Below, piece after piece: positions 7,794 through 18,000 of a stretch of 33,666 nucleotides of DNA. This stretch comes from Candidatus Rokuibacteriota bacterium (lineage in GTDB: Bacteria > Methylomirabilota > Methylomirabilia > Rokubacteriales > CSP1-6): NCBI GenBank assembly GCA_005887895.1, contig VBPC01000269.1, positions 1-33,666 on the forward strand. The letters run 5' to 3'. Position 1 is the first letter of the stretch. Each line of letters begins with the position of its first letter. The notes under the pieces were generated by a model. It was not told the origin of the DNA, did not search any database, and saw only the letters and a list, made by a program, of their open reading frames with translations. A program made the translations under genes and the position numbers.

Positions 7794-8710
7794 TCAGCGC
7801 AGGTGGGTGCCGCGCTCGAGCAGCCGCGCGGCGTCCTTGGCGAAGTACGTGATCACGACGTCGGCGCCGGCCCGCTCGCGTACTCGCCGGACACCGAGTA
7901 GGCGGCCAGCGGCACGCCGAACTCGGCCTTGGCCCGCGAGATGATGTCCAGGTACGGCAGCGCCGGCTTGACCATCACGATGTCGGCGCCCTCGTCGAGA
8001 TCGAGCGCGATCTCGCGCATCGCCTCCTGTGCGTTGGCCGGGTCCATCTGGTACGAGCGCCGGTCGCCGAACTGCGGCGTGGAATCCGCCGCCTCGCGGA
8101 ACGGACCGTAGAAGACCGAGGCGTACTTCGCCGAGTAGGCCATGATCGGCGTCTCGGCGAACGACGCCTCGTCGAGCGCCTCGCGGATGGCGCCCACGCG
8201 CCCGTCCATCATGTCCGAGGGGGCGATGACGTCGGCCCCGGCCTCGGCGTGCGACACCGCGGTGCGCGCCAGCAGCTCCAGCGTCGGATCGTTGCGGACG
8301 GCGCCGTCCTCCACCACGCCACAGTGGCCGTGGCTCGTGTACTCGCACAGGCACACGTCGGTGATCACGAGCAGGTCGGGTACCCTCTCCTTCACCGCCC
8401 GCACCGCCTGCTGCACGATGCCGTCGTCGGCGTAGGCCTCGGTGCCGCGCGGATCCTTCTCGGCGGGCAGGCCGAAGAGCAGGACGGCGGGAATGCCCAT
8501 GCCGGCGGCGTCCTTGCATTCCTTCACCAGCTCGTCGACGGAGAGGCGCGCCTGGCCCGGCATCGAGCCGATGGCCTCCCGCACGCCGCGGCCGTGCACG
8601 ACGAACAGCGGGTAGACGAAGTCGTCGACAGCCAGGACGGTCTCGCGGACCATCCTGCGCAGCAGGGGCTTCTCGCGCAGCCGGCGGGGGCGGAACATCG
8701 GGTGCGGCAT
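7794..8710 (-). pseudogene. hemB: Delta-aminolevulinic acid dehydratase, frame broken by a small internal deletion
   Basis: HemB condenses two aminolevulinates into porphobilinogen. The first 279 or so residues are normal: metal-binding [12 protein letters not shown], catalytic lysines in YSAKYAS and [10 protein letters not shown], and YSVSGEYA. Directly after GEYA the frame fails and stops at 7853. The expected tail resumes in another frame as [20 protein letters not shown] to the stop at 7794. In E. coli HemB about 25 residues separate GEYA from RAGAD; here only 2 nt do, so about 73 bp are missing at 7874-7879. The start ATG (8708-8710) overlaps the hemD stop as TGATG with AGGAGG five bases before. 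Because the rest is intact and heme is clearly needed, an assembly or strain-level error is as likely as a true pseudogene. Confidence 0.85.
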
Positions 8711-9546
8711 CACATCCTCCTGGCGCGGCGTCCGCCGCCGCGCGGGGCGCGGGCAAAGTGTTCGGTCAGCGCGCGCGCGAGGGCCGGGATCGTGTACTCG
8801 GCGGGCATCACCTCGGTGGTCATGCCGTACTCGGCGGCCGTGGCGGCGGTGATCGGCCCGATCGACGCCACGGTGACGCGCGAGAGCCAGGCCCGGCGCT
8901 CGTCCTCGCTGAAGAGCTCGGCGAAGTTACGCGCGGTCGAGGACGAGGTGAACGTGACCGCGTCGATCGTGCCGGCCGCCAGCGCCTCGCGGAGGCGGGC
9001 GGTGCCGGCGTCCGCCCGGCGCGTGGCATAGGCCGGGACCTCGGTCACCTGGGCGCCCAGCCGGCGCAGCTCGGTCACCAGCACGTCGCGCGTCTGGGCC
9101 GCGCGCGGCAGCAGCACGCGATCGGCCGGCGTGATGACGAAGCGCAGGCGGTCGACGAGGCCCTCGGCGCGATACTCGGCGGGCACCAGGTCGGCGCGCA
9201 CCCCGTGCTCGGCCAGGGCGTCGGCCGTGGCGGGACCGATCGCCGCCACGCGCCGGCCCGACAGCGCGGACCAGGTGAGCCCGCGGGCCGGCAGGCGCCG
9301 ATTGACCATCGCCACGCCGTTCACCGAGGTGAACACGACCCACGTGAACTGCTCGAGCGTGTCGAGCGCCTGGTCGAGCGGCTCCCACGACGGCGGCGGT
9401 GCGATGACGATCGCCGGGGCCTCCAGCACGCGCGCGCCGGCGGCCTCGAGGAGCTGGGTGAAGCGCTGGGCCTGCGCGGCGGCGCGCGTCACCACGATGG
9501 TGCGGCCTTCCAGCGGTCGGTCATGGTTCGGTTGCACGCGCGCCAT
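8710..9546 (-). CDS. hemD: Uroporphyrinogen-III synthase
   Basis: 278 aa. It closes and inverts ring D of hydroxymethylbilane to give uroporphyrinogen III. The family is poorly conserved, but the fold signs are clear: [15 protein letters not shown] at the start, [26 protein letters not shown], and [17 protein letters not shown] with [16 protein letters not shown], the two half-domains of HemD. The ATG at 9546 shares a base with the hemC stop (TGATG), and its stop shares a base with the hemB start. The position between hemC and hemB makes the call secure. Confidence 0.95.
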   Translation of the reverse strand: MARVQPNHDRPLEGRTIVVTRAAAQAQRFTQLLEAAGARVLEAPAIVIAPPPSWEPLDQALDTLEQFTWVVFTSVNGVAMVNRRLPARGLTWSALSGRRVAAIGPATADALAEHGVRADLVPAEYRAEGLVDRLRFVITPADRVLLPRAAQTRDVLVTELRRLGAQVTEVPAYATRRADAGTARLREALAAGTIDAVTFTSSSTARNFAELFSEDERRAWLSRVTVASIGPITAATAAEYGMTTEVMPAEYTIPALARALTEHFARAPRGGGRRARRM

Positions 9547-10460
9547 CAGGATCGAGCTCCGGTACTCGGCTTGAGGTTGGTGATGTCGGCGGCGCCTTTC
9601 GCCAGCAGGGTGTCGGCGAGGTCGCGGCCGAGGCGCTCGGCGTCGGCGGCCGGGGCGGCGGCGTTGGCGCGCAGGACGTGGCGACCGTCCTCGCTGGCGA
9701 CGATCGCCGCCATGCGCAGCGTGCCGCGGTCCAGCCGCGCGTGGGCGGCCATCGGCGTGGTGCAGGAGGCGCCGAGTCGGGCGAGATACGCGCGCTCGGC
9801 CAGCGCGCAGGCGTGGGTCGATGCGTCGTCGATCCGCTCGAGCCGGGCCAGCGTCGCCCGGTCTGCGGTACGCGCTTCCACCGCGATGATGCCCTGCCCC
9901 ACCGCCGGCACGAACGTGTCGGGGTCGAGCGGCTGGCAGTGCTCGGGCGCCAGACCGAGCCGGCGCAGCCCGGCCGCGGCCAGGATGACGGCCTCGAAGC
10001 CGCCGTTCGCCAGCTTGCGCAGCCGCGTGTCCACGTTCCCGCGGATCGGCTCGACGGCGAGGTCGGGACGCAGCGCCAGCAGCAGCGCCCGCCGGCGCGG
10101 GCTGGAGGTGCCGACCACGGCGCCGGGACGGAGCCCCTCGAGCGTGGCGGGTGCGCGGGCCGCCAGCACGTCGCGCGCGTCCTCCCGCGGCGGGAAGGCG
10201 GCCAGGACCAGGCCCGCCGGCGGCTCCGCCGGCAGGTCCTTGAGGCTGTGGACGGCGACGTCGATATCGCGGCGGAGCAACGCCTCCTCGATCTCGCGCA
10301 CGAAGAGTCCCTTGCCGCCGACGGCGGCCAGCCGGGCCTCGGCGAGGCGATCGCCCTCGGTCCGCATGGGGACGAGCTCCGCGTCGGCGCCGAGACCGGC
10401 CGCCACGCTCCGCGCCTGCGCCAGGGCCAGGGCGCTGCCGCGCGTGCCGATGCGAATCAC
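9546..10460 (-). CDS. hemC: Hydroxymethylbilane synthase (porphobilinogen deaminase)
   Basis: 304 aa from a GTG start at 10460. The enzyme polymerises four porphobilinogens on a dipyrromethane cofactor. The start IRIGTRGSALALAQA, the substrate region AVHSLKDLP, and GTSSPRRRALLL are family signatures. The cofactor-binding cysteine is Cys233 in LGASCTTPMAAHA. The GTG overlaps the hemA stop TGA as GTGA, which is why I prefer it to the longer open frame reaching 10505. The downstream end overlaps hemD as TGATG. Confidence 0.97.
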   Translation of the reverse strand: MIRIGTRGSALALAQARSVAAGLGADAELVPMRTEGDRLAEARLAAVGGKGLFVREIEEALLRRDIDVAVHSLKDLPAEPPAGLVLAAFPPREDARDVLAARAPATLEGLRPGAVVGTSSPRRRALLLALRPDLAVEPIRGNVDTRLRKLANGGFEAVILAAAGLRRLGLAPEHCQPLDPDTFVPAVGQGIIAVEARTADRATLARLERIDDASTHACALAERAYLARLGASCTTPMAAHARLDRGTLRMAAIVASEDGRHVLRANAAAPAADAERLGRDLADTLLAKGAADITNLKPSTGARS

Positions 10461-11728
10461 GAGCGCCGCCCCAGCGCGAACAGCTCGTGGACGAGCTCGA
10501 GCCACGAACGCCCGGCCCCCGCCCGCGACGACTCGCGCAGCTTGGTGATCGGCGCGTGGAGCATCTTGTTCACCATCGCAGTGGACAGCGCCTCGATGGC
10601 CGCGCGCGTCTCGGGGGTGGCCTCGGGCAGGCGGGCCAGCGTCCGCTTGACCTCGCCCACGCGGATCTCTTCCAGCCGGGCCCGTAGCGAGACGATCGTG
10701 GGAATCACTTCGACGTCGCCCAGACGCGCGAGGAACTTGCCCACCTCGCGCTCGATGAGCGCCTCGGCGCGCTGCGCCTCGCGCGCGCGCTCGCGCAGGT
10801 TCGAGCCGACGACCTGCTTGAGATCGTCGATGTCGTAGCGATAGACGTCGGTCAACGTGTCCACGCCGGGCTCGACGTCACGGGGAACCGCGATGTCGAT
10901 GAAGAACAGCGGACGTCCGCGCCGGCCGTGCATGACGCGCCTGACGGCCTCCCGCGTGACCACGGGCTCGGGCGCCCCGGTCGAGGTCACCACGATGTCG
11001 ACGGTGCCCAGCGCGGTCTCCAGCTCGTCCCACGGCACCGCCGTACCGGACAGCGCGCGCGCGAGGTCCTGGGCGCGCGACCAGGTGCGGTTGGCGACGT
11101 AGACCGGAAAGGCGCCCTGCTCGACCAGGTGCTTGGCCGCCAGCTCGCTCATCTTGCCGGCGCCGACCAGCAGCACGGCCCGGCGGGCCAGCCCGGCGAA
11201 GATCTTCTTGGCCAGCTCGACCGCGGCGAAGGAGACGGACACCGCGTGCCGCGCGATCTCCGTTTCCGTGCGCACCCGCTTGGCGACACTGAAGGCCTGG
11301 CTGAACAGCGTGTGGAGCCGGGGCCCGACCGTCTCGCAGGCCTGGGCGAGGGCGAAGGCGTCCTTGACCTGCCCGAGGATCTGCGGCTCGCCGACCATCA
11401 TCGAGTCGAGGCTGGCCGCCACGCGGAACGCGTGGCGAACGGCCTCGGCATCGACGTGCGTGTAGAGCAGCGGCTCCACGCCGGCCAGGTCGATCCCGCG
11501 ATGCCGGCACAGGTAACGGAAGGCCAGCGCGCGCGCCTCCCCCGGCGCCTCGGCCACGCCGTACACCTCCACCCGGTTGCAGGTCGAGAGCACGACGACC
11601 TCCGGCAGGACGCCGGCGCCCTGGATGTCGCGCACCAGCTCCCGCAGCTTGTCGTCGTCGATCGCCAGCTGCTCGCGGAGCGCGACGGGCGCGTTCTTGT
11701 GGCTGAGCCCGGCGACGAAGAGAGCCAT
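10457..11728 (-). CDS. hemA: Glutamyl-tRNA reductase
   Basis: 423 aa. It commits glutamyl-tRNA to heme synthesis by reducing it to glutamate-1-semialdehyde. The catalytic cysteine is Cys50 in VVVLSTCNRVEVYG. A NADPH-binding domain follows (VLLVGAGKMSELAAKHL, ANRT), then DIAVPRDVEPGV and a C-terminal dimerisation helix region. With hemL in the same window this shows that the C5 route, not ALA synthase, is used. The start ATG (11728) overlaps the stop of the preceding HemX-like gene as TGATG. Feedback control, for example by heme or RNA structure, cannot be seen here. Confidence 0.97.
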   Translation of the reverse strand: MALFVAGLSHKNAPVALREQLAIDDDKLRELVRDIQGAGVLPEVVVLSTCNRVEVYGVAEAPGEARALAFRYLCRHRGIDLAGVEPLLYTHVDAEAVRHAFRVAASLDSMMVGEPQILGQVKDAFALAQACETVGPRLHTLFSQAFSVAKRVRTETEIARHAVSVSFAAVELAKKIFAGLARRAVLLVGAGKMSELAAKHLVEQGAFPVYVANRTWSRAQDLARALSGTAVPWDELETALGTVDIVVTSTGAPEPVVTREAVRRVMHGRRGRPLFFIDIAVPRDVEPGVDTLTDVYRYDIDDLKQVVGSNLRERAREAQRAEALIEREVGKFLARLGDVEVIPTIVSLRARLEEIRVGEVKRTLARLPEATPETRAAIEALSTAMVNKMLHAPITKLRESSRAGAGRSWLELVHELFALGRRS

Positions 11729-12531
11729 CAGAAGCCGTGCCGGCCCGGCATGAAGAGACCGGCGCCCAGGGTGACCACGAGGGCCGCGAAGCCCACGATG
11801 GCAAAGTACGCGGCGCGCCGTCCGTGCCAGCCGCCCGCCGCCCGGCCGGCCAGCGTCCCGGCGTAGATCACCCACGCGACCAGCGAGAAGAAGGCCAGCG
11901 GATCGAACGTCAACGCGGTGCCCCAGGACGTCCGCGCCCAGAGCGCGCCGAGGAGCAGGCCCACGGTCAGGAACGGAAAGCCGAGCGCCAGCGTGCGGAA
12001 CGTCAGCCGGTCGAGCGTCTCCAGCGCCGGCAGCCGATAGTAGAAGGCCCCCGGACGCTTGAGCTTGAGCTGGCGCTCCTGCAGCAGGTACATGATCGCG
12101 CCCACGAAGTTGAACACGAACGCGGCGATGCCGATCAGCGCCAGCGCGATGTGGACCCACACCCACGCGCCGGCCAGCGCCGGCGCCAGCGTCGCCGGCC
12201 GCGCCGTGGTCGCCTTGAGGATCAGCACCACGGCGATCGGCAGCACGAAGGCGCCCAGGACGCGCAGACCGGAGCGCTGCTCGATCAGCACCTCGAGCAG
12301 CACGATCACCCACACGGCGACGCTGACGGCGTCCGGCAGGCTCCCGAACGGGGGCGCGCCCAGCTCGACGGCGCGCACGATGAGCGCGACGGTGTGGGCC
12401 GCCCAGCCGGCGAGCGTGGACAGCACTGCGAGACGATGGACGAGCTCGTGGCGCTGCACGAGGTACGCGAGCGCGAGCCCCATCGCGCAGATGTAGCCGA
12501 CGACTGCCGGATTGATCAGGCCTGGATGCAT
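11728..12531 (-). CDS. HemX/CcsA-type cytochrome c assembly membrane protein
   Basis: 267 aa, with about eight hydrophobic segments (for example GYICAMGLALAYLV, AVWVIVLLEVLI, GAFVLPIAVVLIL, HIALALIGIAAFVFNFVGAI, FPFLTVGLLLGALWA, and a final FAALVVTLGAGLFM). The length and a conserved WVHIALALIG-type segment fit the CcsA/HemX family, whose members move or handle heme for c-type cytochrome maturation or stabilise HemA. It is the first gene before hemA, a position typical of hemX. With pentaheme ActA nearby, heme delivery is a sensible role, but the substrate is not proven. The ATG at 12531 has only a weak ribosome site (GGTGA). Confidence 0.85.
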   Translation of the reverse strand: MHPGLINPAVVGYICAMGLALAYLVQRHELVHRLAVLSTLAGWAAHTVALIVRAVELGAPPFGSLPDAVSVAVWVIVLLEVLIEQRSGLRVLGAFVLPIAVVLILKATTARPATLAPALAGAWVWVHIALALIGIAAFVFNFVGAIMYLLQERQLKLKRPGAFYYRLPALETLDRLTFRTLALGFPFLTVGLLLGALWARTSWGTALTFDPLAFFSLVAWVIYAGTLAGRAAGGWHGRRAAYFAIVGFAALVVTLGAGLFMPGRHGF

Positions 12532-12558
12532 TTCACCAAAAAGATCAATGGCTACGGG

Positions 12559-12585
12559 ATTTTACCACATTCCCGATATGGTGAA
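12559..12585 (-). promoter_or_regulatory. Candidate extended -10 promoter of the hem operon
   Basis: In the 71-bp gap between fdhE and hemX, the minus strand has TGGTAAAAT (12567-12559), an extended -10 (TGn plus TAAAAT). A weak -35, TTCACC, lies at 12585-12580, 15 bp away, a short spacer. Transcription would start near 12552, about 20 nt before the hemX start. This patch is clearly more AT-rich than its surroundings. Prediction only. Confidence 0.45.
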
Positions 12586-12602
12586 GGGCGATCAGCGGGA
12601 CA

Positions 12603-13457
12603 TCAGCCGAGCTGAACGATCGACGGAGTCGGGCGCCAGTACCCCTGTCGATGGGCGACGAGATCGAAGTGCGGCGTGCCCCAGTCCTCGATGAGCGCCG
12701 GGCCCGCGTTCCAGCGGGCGCGCCGGTCCACCTCCTTCATATAGGCGCGGCACGAGCGGCAGGCGGCTACGAGATAGCCCTCCTCGCGCGCCTCCTCCGG
12801 CGTGAGTCGCACCTGGTGCTCGGCGCCTTCCACGCCGCAGAACGGACAGCGCAGCTTGGCGAAGAGCCAGGCGCCGCCACACAGGTGGCAGGCGAGCCGG
12901 CGGCGACCGTCCTCGATCACGTCGGCGAAGGCCGGCGGGCCCCCGCAGAATGGACAGACGCCGAGCGACCACGCGGCCTCGTCGAGATGCTCCCGCGCCG
13001 GGGCGAACATCGCCTCGAGCGCCGGTCGCAGGCTCGCGCCGGCCAGGAATGCCACCACGTCGGCAGCGAGACCGCTCGCCTGCTCAACGGCGCCCGAGCC
13101 GACGCGACCGCGCGCGGGCAGCAGCGCGGCCGGCGCGACGGCACCGCGATCCCAGGCCTCGGCCAGCCGCTGCAAGGAGGCGCCGAGCGTCGGCTGGGCC
13201 CGGGCCAGGCTCTCCATGGCGGCGCCGAGGAGGTCCTCGACGTCGGACGGGCGGAGCGTCGCGGCGGCGTGCTCCACGAGCGGCTCCCCGCGCTCCCACG
13301 CCCCGCGCCAGCGGGCGCGGTCGAGCGGCAATGCCAGCGGACGCGGCGGCGACCAGCGTGCCCACGCGTCCAGGATCTCGCCGTAGATCGTGAGGCTGTC
13401 ACGGAAGGCCGGCCGGCGCCGGAGGAGATCCGCCCACGCATCTTGCAACTCAGTCAT
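12603..13457 (-). CDS. fdhE: FdhE, formate dehydrogenase accessory protein
   Basis: 284 aa. FdhE is a rubredoxin-like iron-binding protein needed for activity of exported formate dehydrogenases. The N-terminal half is helical; the C-terminal half has four paired-cysteine knuckles, CPFCGGPP, CHLCGGAW, CPFCGVEG and CRSCRAY, as in FdhE. It ends with DLVAHRQGYWRPTPS, also a family trait. It lies 67 bp after the NrfD-type gene, at the end of the formate dehydrogenase operon. I use the ATG at 13457; a TTG three codons earlier (13466) is possible, and neither has a strong ribosome site. Confidence 0.93.
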   Translation of the reverse strand: MTELQDAWADLLRRRPAFRDSLTIYGEILDAWARWSPPRPLALPLDRARWRGAWERGEPLVEHAAATLRPSDVEDLLGAAMESLARAQPTLGASLQRLAEAWDRGAVAPAALLPARGRVGSGAVEQASGLAADVVAFLAGASLRPALEAMFAPAREHLDEAAWSLGVCPFCGGPPAFADVIEDGRRRLACHLCGGAWLFAKLRCPFCGVEGAEHQVRLTPEEAREEGYLVAACRSCRAYMKEVDRRARWNAGPALIEDWGTPHFDLVAHRQGYWRPTPSIVQLG

Positions 13458-13524
13458 GCCCGCCAAGCCCGCGAGGGGGCGGTATGCGTCCTCGCGGTCC
13501 GCGCGCCTCGCCCGCGGGAAGGCG

Positions 13525-14253
13525 TCAGGCCTGGACCGACATCAACACCACGTAGCGGAGGACGAAGCCACCGATGAGGACGAGCGCGGCCGCCAGCGCG
13601 CCGAGCGCGCGCGCGCGAGTGCCCAGCAGGTCGAGCGCGAGCGGCAGGAGCAGTCCGAGGCCGATCAGGCCGCCCCAGAAGAGCGTCGCGAAGTGGCCGC
13701 TGACGAGCGGCCGGGCGGCGGCGCCCAGGGCCGCGATCAACGCGGCGAGCAGGAGGAGCTCGACGAGCATCGAGTACCGGTCGGCGTGCTTCAGCTTGCC
13801 CCAACCCTCGCCCGCCGAGAACGGCATCGCCGAGTTGCTCAGCAGCACGCCCGTGTAGCTCGCCAGGAAGAACCCGAAGAAGATGCCGACCAGGCCGATC
13901 TTGCGCCGCAGCGCCGCGTGCGACGGCGAGGAGGACAGGCTCAGCGCCGACGAGACGAACGTGAACAGCCCGAAGACGCCCACGATCCAGGCACCGATCG
14001 ACATCGGATCCCAGACCTTGAGGGTGCGCATCATGTTGAGGAACCGCGTCGGCACCCCGAGGTCGGCGATCAGGAGGAGCCCGCAGACCGCCACCAGCGG
14101 CAGCGACAGCAGGTAGCCGGCCCGGGCCACGCCGCGATCGCGGGCGCCGCCGAAGTTGTCGGCGATGGCGGCGGTGAAGTAGGCGCCCCCGGCGATGCCG
14201 CCGAGGAAGAAATACCAGACGATCATCAGCTCCCAGTGCGGCGGCTTAGGCAT
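13525..14253 (-). CDS. NrfD-family membrane anchor of formate dehydrogenase
   Basis: 242 aa, with about seven hydrophobic segments, beginning PHWELMIVWYFFLGGIAGGAYFTAAI, a typical NrfD opening. This family carries electrons between a periplasmic Fe-S subunit and membrane quinone without heme. It is shorter than most NrfD proteins (300-400 aa) but has no obvious break. It takes the place of the cytochrome b subunit (FdnI/FdoI) of the enterobacterial enzyme. GGGAGG precedes the ATG, which lies 8 bp inside the end of fdhB. Confidence 0.92.
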   Translation of the reverse strand: MPKPPHWELMIVWYFFLGGIAGGAYFTAAIADNFGGARDRGVARAGYLLSLPLVAVCGLLLIADLGVPTRFLNMMRTLKVWDPMSIGAWIVGVFGLFTFVSSALSLSSSPSHAALRRKIGLVGIFFGFFLASYTGVLLSNSAMPFSAGEGWGKLKHADRYSMLVELLLLAALIAALGAAARPLVSGHFATLFWGGLIGLGLLLPLALDLLGTRARALGALAAALVLIGGFVLRYVVLMSVQA

Positions 14254-15028
14254 GGGGGCCTCCCTTCCCGCGCTCGCGGAACGAGAGCAGCACGCCCAGT
14301 CCGACGACGAGCGCCGAGCCGATCGACAGCAGCGAGTCGACCATCACGTTGCGCTGCGGCAGTCGTGGATTGTCCGGCAAGTCGTAGGTCGACGGCTTGG
14401 CCAGCAGCAGGAAGAACGCGTTGAGGCCGCCGAGGAAGCCCTTGGCATCGGCGCCGTAGAGCTGGGCGTCCTTGAACCCCATGGCCTTCAGCTTCTCCAC
14501 GCGCTTGGCGGCCTTGCCCACCAGCTCGTCGCGGAAGCCGAACTGGATCGACTCCGTCGGGCACGCCTTGGCGCAGGCAGGCCCCAGGCCGTTGTGGATC
14601 CGATCGTTGCAGAACGTGCACTTCTTCGCGGTGCCGGTCGACTCGTTGAAGCTGACCACGCCGAACGGGCACGACGACACGCAGTAGCGGCAGCCGTTGC
14701 AGACGTCCTGGTTGATGTTGACCGTGCCGTACTCCGTCCGGTAGATGGCGCCGGTCGGGCACGCGTCGAGGCAGCCCGCCTCCGCACAGTGCTTGCAGAC
14801 GTCGGACATCAGCAGCCAGGCGAGGTCGCCGTTCGGCTTGCCGCCCGGCTCCTCGATGAACCGCACCAGGCGGTACGTCTTGTCGGTGAAGTGGGCGTGG
14901 TTCTGGTACCCGCCCGTCCACTCCGGCACTTCGAGGCCGAGCTCGTTCCACTGCTTGCACGCCACCTGGCAGGCCCGACAGCCGATGCACAGGGACGTGT
15001 CCGTGAACATCGCGAGCGTACGGACCAT
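14246..15028 (-). CDS. fdhB: Formate dehydrogenase iron-sulfur subunit with C-terminal membrane helix
   Basis: 260 aa. It carries electrons from FdhA to the membrane subunit. Four cysteine groups bind four [4Fe-4S] clusters: CIGCRACQVACKQW (Cys14, 17, 20, 24), CKHCAEAGCLDACP, CNGCRYCVSSCP and CTFCNDR...GLGPACAKACP. A hydrophobic segment near the end (DSLLSIGSALVVGLGVLLSF) anchors it, as in FdnH. There is no signal peptide, so it is expected to be exported with FdhA by the TAT system. It starts 2 bp after the fdhA stop and overlaps the NrfD gene by 8 bp. Confidence 0.95.
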   Translation of the reverse strand: MVRTLAMFTDTSLCIGCRACQVACKQWNELGLEVPEWTGGYQNHAHFTDKTYRLVRFIEEPGGKPNGDLAWLLMSDVCKHCAEAGCLDACPTGAIYRTEYGTVNINQDVCNGCRYCVSSCPFGVVSFNESTGTAKKCTFCNDRIHNGLGPACAKACPTESIQFGFRDELVGKAAKRVEKLKAMGFKDAQLYGADAKGFLGGLNAFFLLLAKPSTYDLPDNPRLPQRNVMVDSLLSIGSALVVGLGVLLSFRERGKGGPHA

Positions 15029-15030
15029 GA

Positions 15031-18000
15031 CTACACCACCCCCTTCTTCACGTTACAGACGAAGGCCTTCGTCTCCTGGATGTAGACGTTGGGGTCTCCG
15101 ACGGTCGCCGAGAGGTCGTTGGTGATGTCGCCGCGGCTGCCGGGCAGCTCGTCCACGCCCTTCCAACCCCAGTGCCACGGCACGCCGATCTGGTGCACGG
15201 TCTTGCCGTTGATCGTGAAGGGTTTGATGCGGTGGGTCACCATGGCGGTGACGTGTACCTTGCCCCGCGGGCTCAGCACGGTGATCTTCTCGCCGTTTTC
15301 GATCCCGAGCTCCCGGGCCAGCTCGTGGCTGATCTCGGCGAAGTGGGAGTGATGGAGCTCGGCCAGCATCGGCAGGTACCGCGACATCACGCCGGACAGG
15401 TGGTGCTCGGTGAGGCGGTAGGTCGTGATGACGTACGGGTAGTCCGGTGAGCCGACCGGGGCCAGCTCGTTCTTCTGGTCCGGGACTTTCCAGATCTTGA
15501 CGACGGGATTGATCTGCGTCTTCGACAACAGGTTCTTCGTCGGCGATTCCACCGGCTCGTAGTGCTCGGGGAACGGCCCGTCGTTGAGCGGACCGAAGAA
15601 GCCGCCGACGAGGTCGGTCCGCATGATGAACGGCTTGTCGCCGTTCTTGGCGTCGGGCGCCAGGAACGCGTTGAAGTCGGGAACGTCGAGTCCGACCCAC
15701 TTGCCCTTGTCCTCGGGCTTCTGACCCGGCGCGTTGGCGTCCCACCAGATCAGCTTCTTCTTCTCGCTCCACGGCTTGCCGCGGAGGTCGGCCGCAGCGC
15801 GGTTGTACAGGATGCGGCGGTTGGCCGGCCACGCGAAGCCCCAGCCGTGGGCGAGGTAGTCCTTGTCGTCGGCCGGCTTCCGGCCGGCCGCCTTGTTGAC
15901 GAGCTTGCCGTCGACCTCGACCGTCACGCCGGTGTAGATCCAGCAGCCCGAGGTCGTCTTGCCATCGTCCGTCAGGTGCGCGAACGAGTTGAGTGGCTGG
16001 CCCTTCCGGTAGACGAGCTTGCCGTCCTTGTCGGTGATGTCCTCGGTCGCGACCCCGTTGATCTCCTTCAGCACCTCCACCATCTCCGGCTCGTCGGGCT
16101 TGGCGCCGTAGGTGAAGTTGGCGGCCAGGAAGCCCTTGTCGCGGTCCTTCTTGCTGCCGGCGTAGAGCTTCTGCAGGCGATGGGCGAGCGAGCAGAAGAA
16201 GTCGGCGTCCGAGTGCACGTCGCCCGGCGGCGTCACCGCCTTGTCGTGCCACTGGATGAGCCGCATCGTGTTGGTCAGGCTGCCGTCCTTCTCGGCGGCC
16301 GGCGCGGCCGGCAGGAAGAACACCTCGGTCTTGATGTCCTGGGCGTTGATGCCGGGCGCCTTCCAGAACTCGGCTGTCTCGGTCAGGAAGATGTCCACGA
16401 CCAGCAGCCAGTCGAGCTTGGCCATGGCCGCCCGCGTCAGCTTGGCGTTGGGCCCGCCGACCGCGGGGTTCTGACCGTCGGCCAGGAAGCCCTTGATCTT
16501 GCCCTCGTACATGTCCACGAACATGTGCTGGTGGCTGTAGGCGTCGGCGGAGGCCCGCTTGGGCAGCCACTGGTAACCGAAGTCGTTGTCCTTCGTCGCG
16601 GCGTCGCCGTAGAACGCCTTGAGCAGGCTGACCATGAACTTCGGCCGGTTGACCCAGAACCCGCCCTTGGGCGTTTCCCTTTCCAGGTACGTCTTGAGAT
16701 CGGGATGCTGGTCGCGCAACGGCATCGGCAGGTATCCGGGCAGCTCGTGGTAGAGCAGCTCGAGGTCGGTGGCGCCCTGCACGTTGGCGTGACCCCGCAA
16801 GGCGACGACACCGCCGCCGGGGCGACCCACGTTGCCGAGCAGCAGCTGCAGCATGCAGAGGGAGCGGATGTTCTCGACGCCGTTGGTGTGCTGGGTGAGG
16901 TTCAGCGCGTAGGTGATCGCCCCCGTCTTCTCGGGGCCGGAGTTCGAGCAGTAGAGCTGGGCGACCTCCTCGAACTTCGCCTTGGGGATGCCGCACACCT
17001 TCTCGATCATGTCGGGCGTGTAGCGGCTGTAGTGGCGCTTGAGGAGCTGGAAGACGGTCTGGGGATCCTTCAGCGTGTTGTCACGCCGGGGGTTGCCCTC
17101 ACCGTCGACCTGGTACTTCCACGACGAGCGGTCGTAGACCTTCTTGGCCGGATCGTAGCCGGTGAAGAGGCCGTCGAGGTCGGTCGGCGTCTTGAAGGCC
17201 GGATCGATCAGGAACGACGCGTTGGTGTAGTGGACGACGTAGTCCCGGAAGTAGAGGTTCTTGGCGATGGCGTAGTTGATGAGCCCGCCGAAGAACGCGA
17301 TGTTGGTGCCCGAGCGCAGCGGCAGGTGGATGTCGGCGGCCGCGCTGGTGCGCGTGTAGCGCGGGTCGACGTGGATCAGCTTGGCCCCGCGCTCCTTGGC
17401 CTTCATCACCCACTGGAACCCGACGGGGTGATTCTCGGCCATGTTGGAGGTGGCCATGATGACATCCGAGTTCTGCATGTCGATGAGGTTCGTCGTCATC
17501 GCCCCGCGCCCGAACGTGGTCCCCAAAGCTGGGACCGTGGCGGAGTGTCAAACTCGGGCTTGGTGCTCGTGGTAGACGATGCCGAGCGTCCGGTTCAGCT
17601 TGCTGAGGAGGTAGCACTCCTCGTTGTCGATGCAGGCCGAGCCGAGCGAGGCGATGGCCTCCAGGCGGTTGACGGTGACCTCCTTGCCGTCCTTGTCCTT
17701 CTCCTTCTCGATGAAATATTTCTCGCGGGTGTCGTGGTAGCGCCCGGCGATCTGCTCGTACATCCACTCGATCGGCTTCTCCTCCCACTTGTCCGAGCCG
17801 GGCGCACGGTAGAGCGCACGGGTCGGCCGCAGCGGGTTGTTGGAGAGCTGGATCGTCGCGGCGCCCTTGGGGCAGAGCCGTCCGAGCGTGTGCGGCGTGT
17901 CGGGGTTGCCCTCGATGTCGATGATCTTGTTGTCGCGGGTATAGATGAGCTGGCCGCAGCCGACGGCGCAGTACGGACACACGCCGGCGAAGGCTTTCGC

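Noticed and set aside
7853..8713. Programmed frameshift in hemB
   Set aside because: There is no slippery heptamer, and about 25 conserved residues are missing at the junction, so a shift would not restore a complete protein.
12532..12585. TTCACCA (12532-12538) and TGGTGAA (12579-12585) as an operator palindrome
   Set aside because: The 7-bp arms are 40 bp apart, too far for one dimer site, and one arm is just the weak ribosome site of the HemX-like gene.
15031..17526. Independent formate dehydrogenase gene starting at TTG 17526
   Set aside because: It is in frame with the N-terminal part across TGA 17548-17550, which is a selenocysteine codon with a SECIS hairpin; there is no ribosome site at the TTG.
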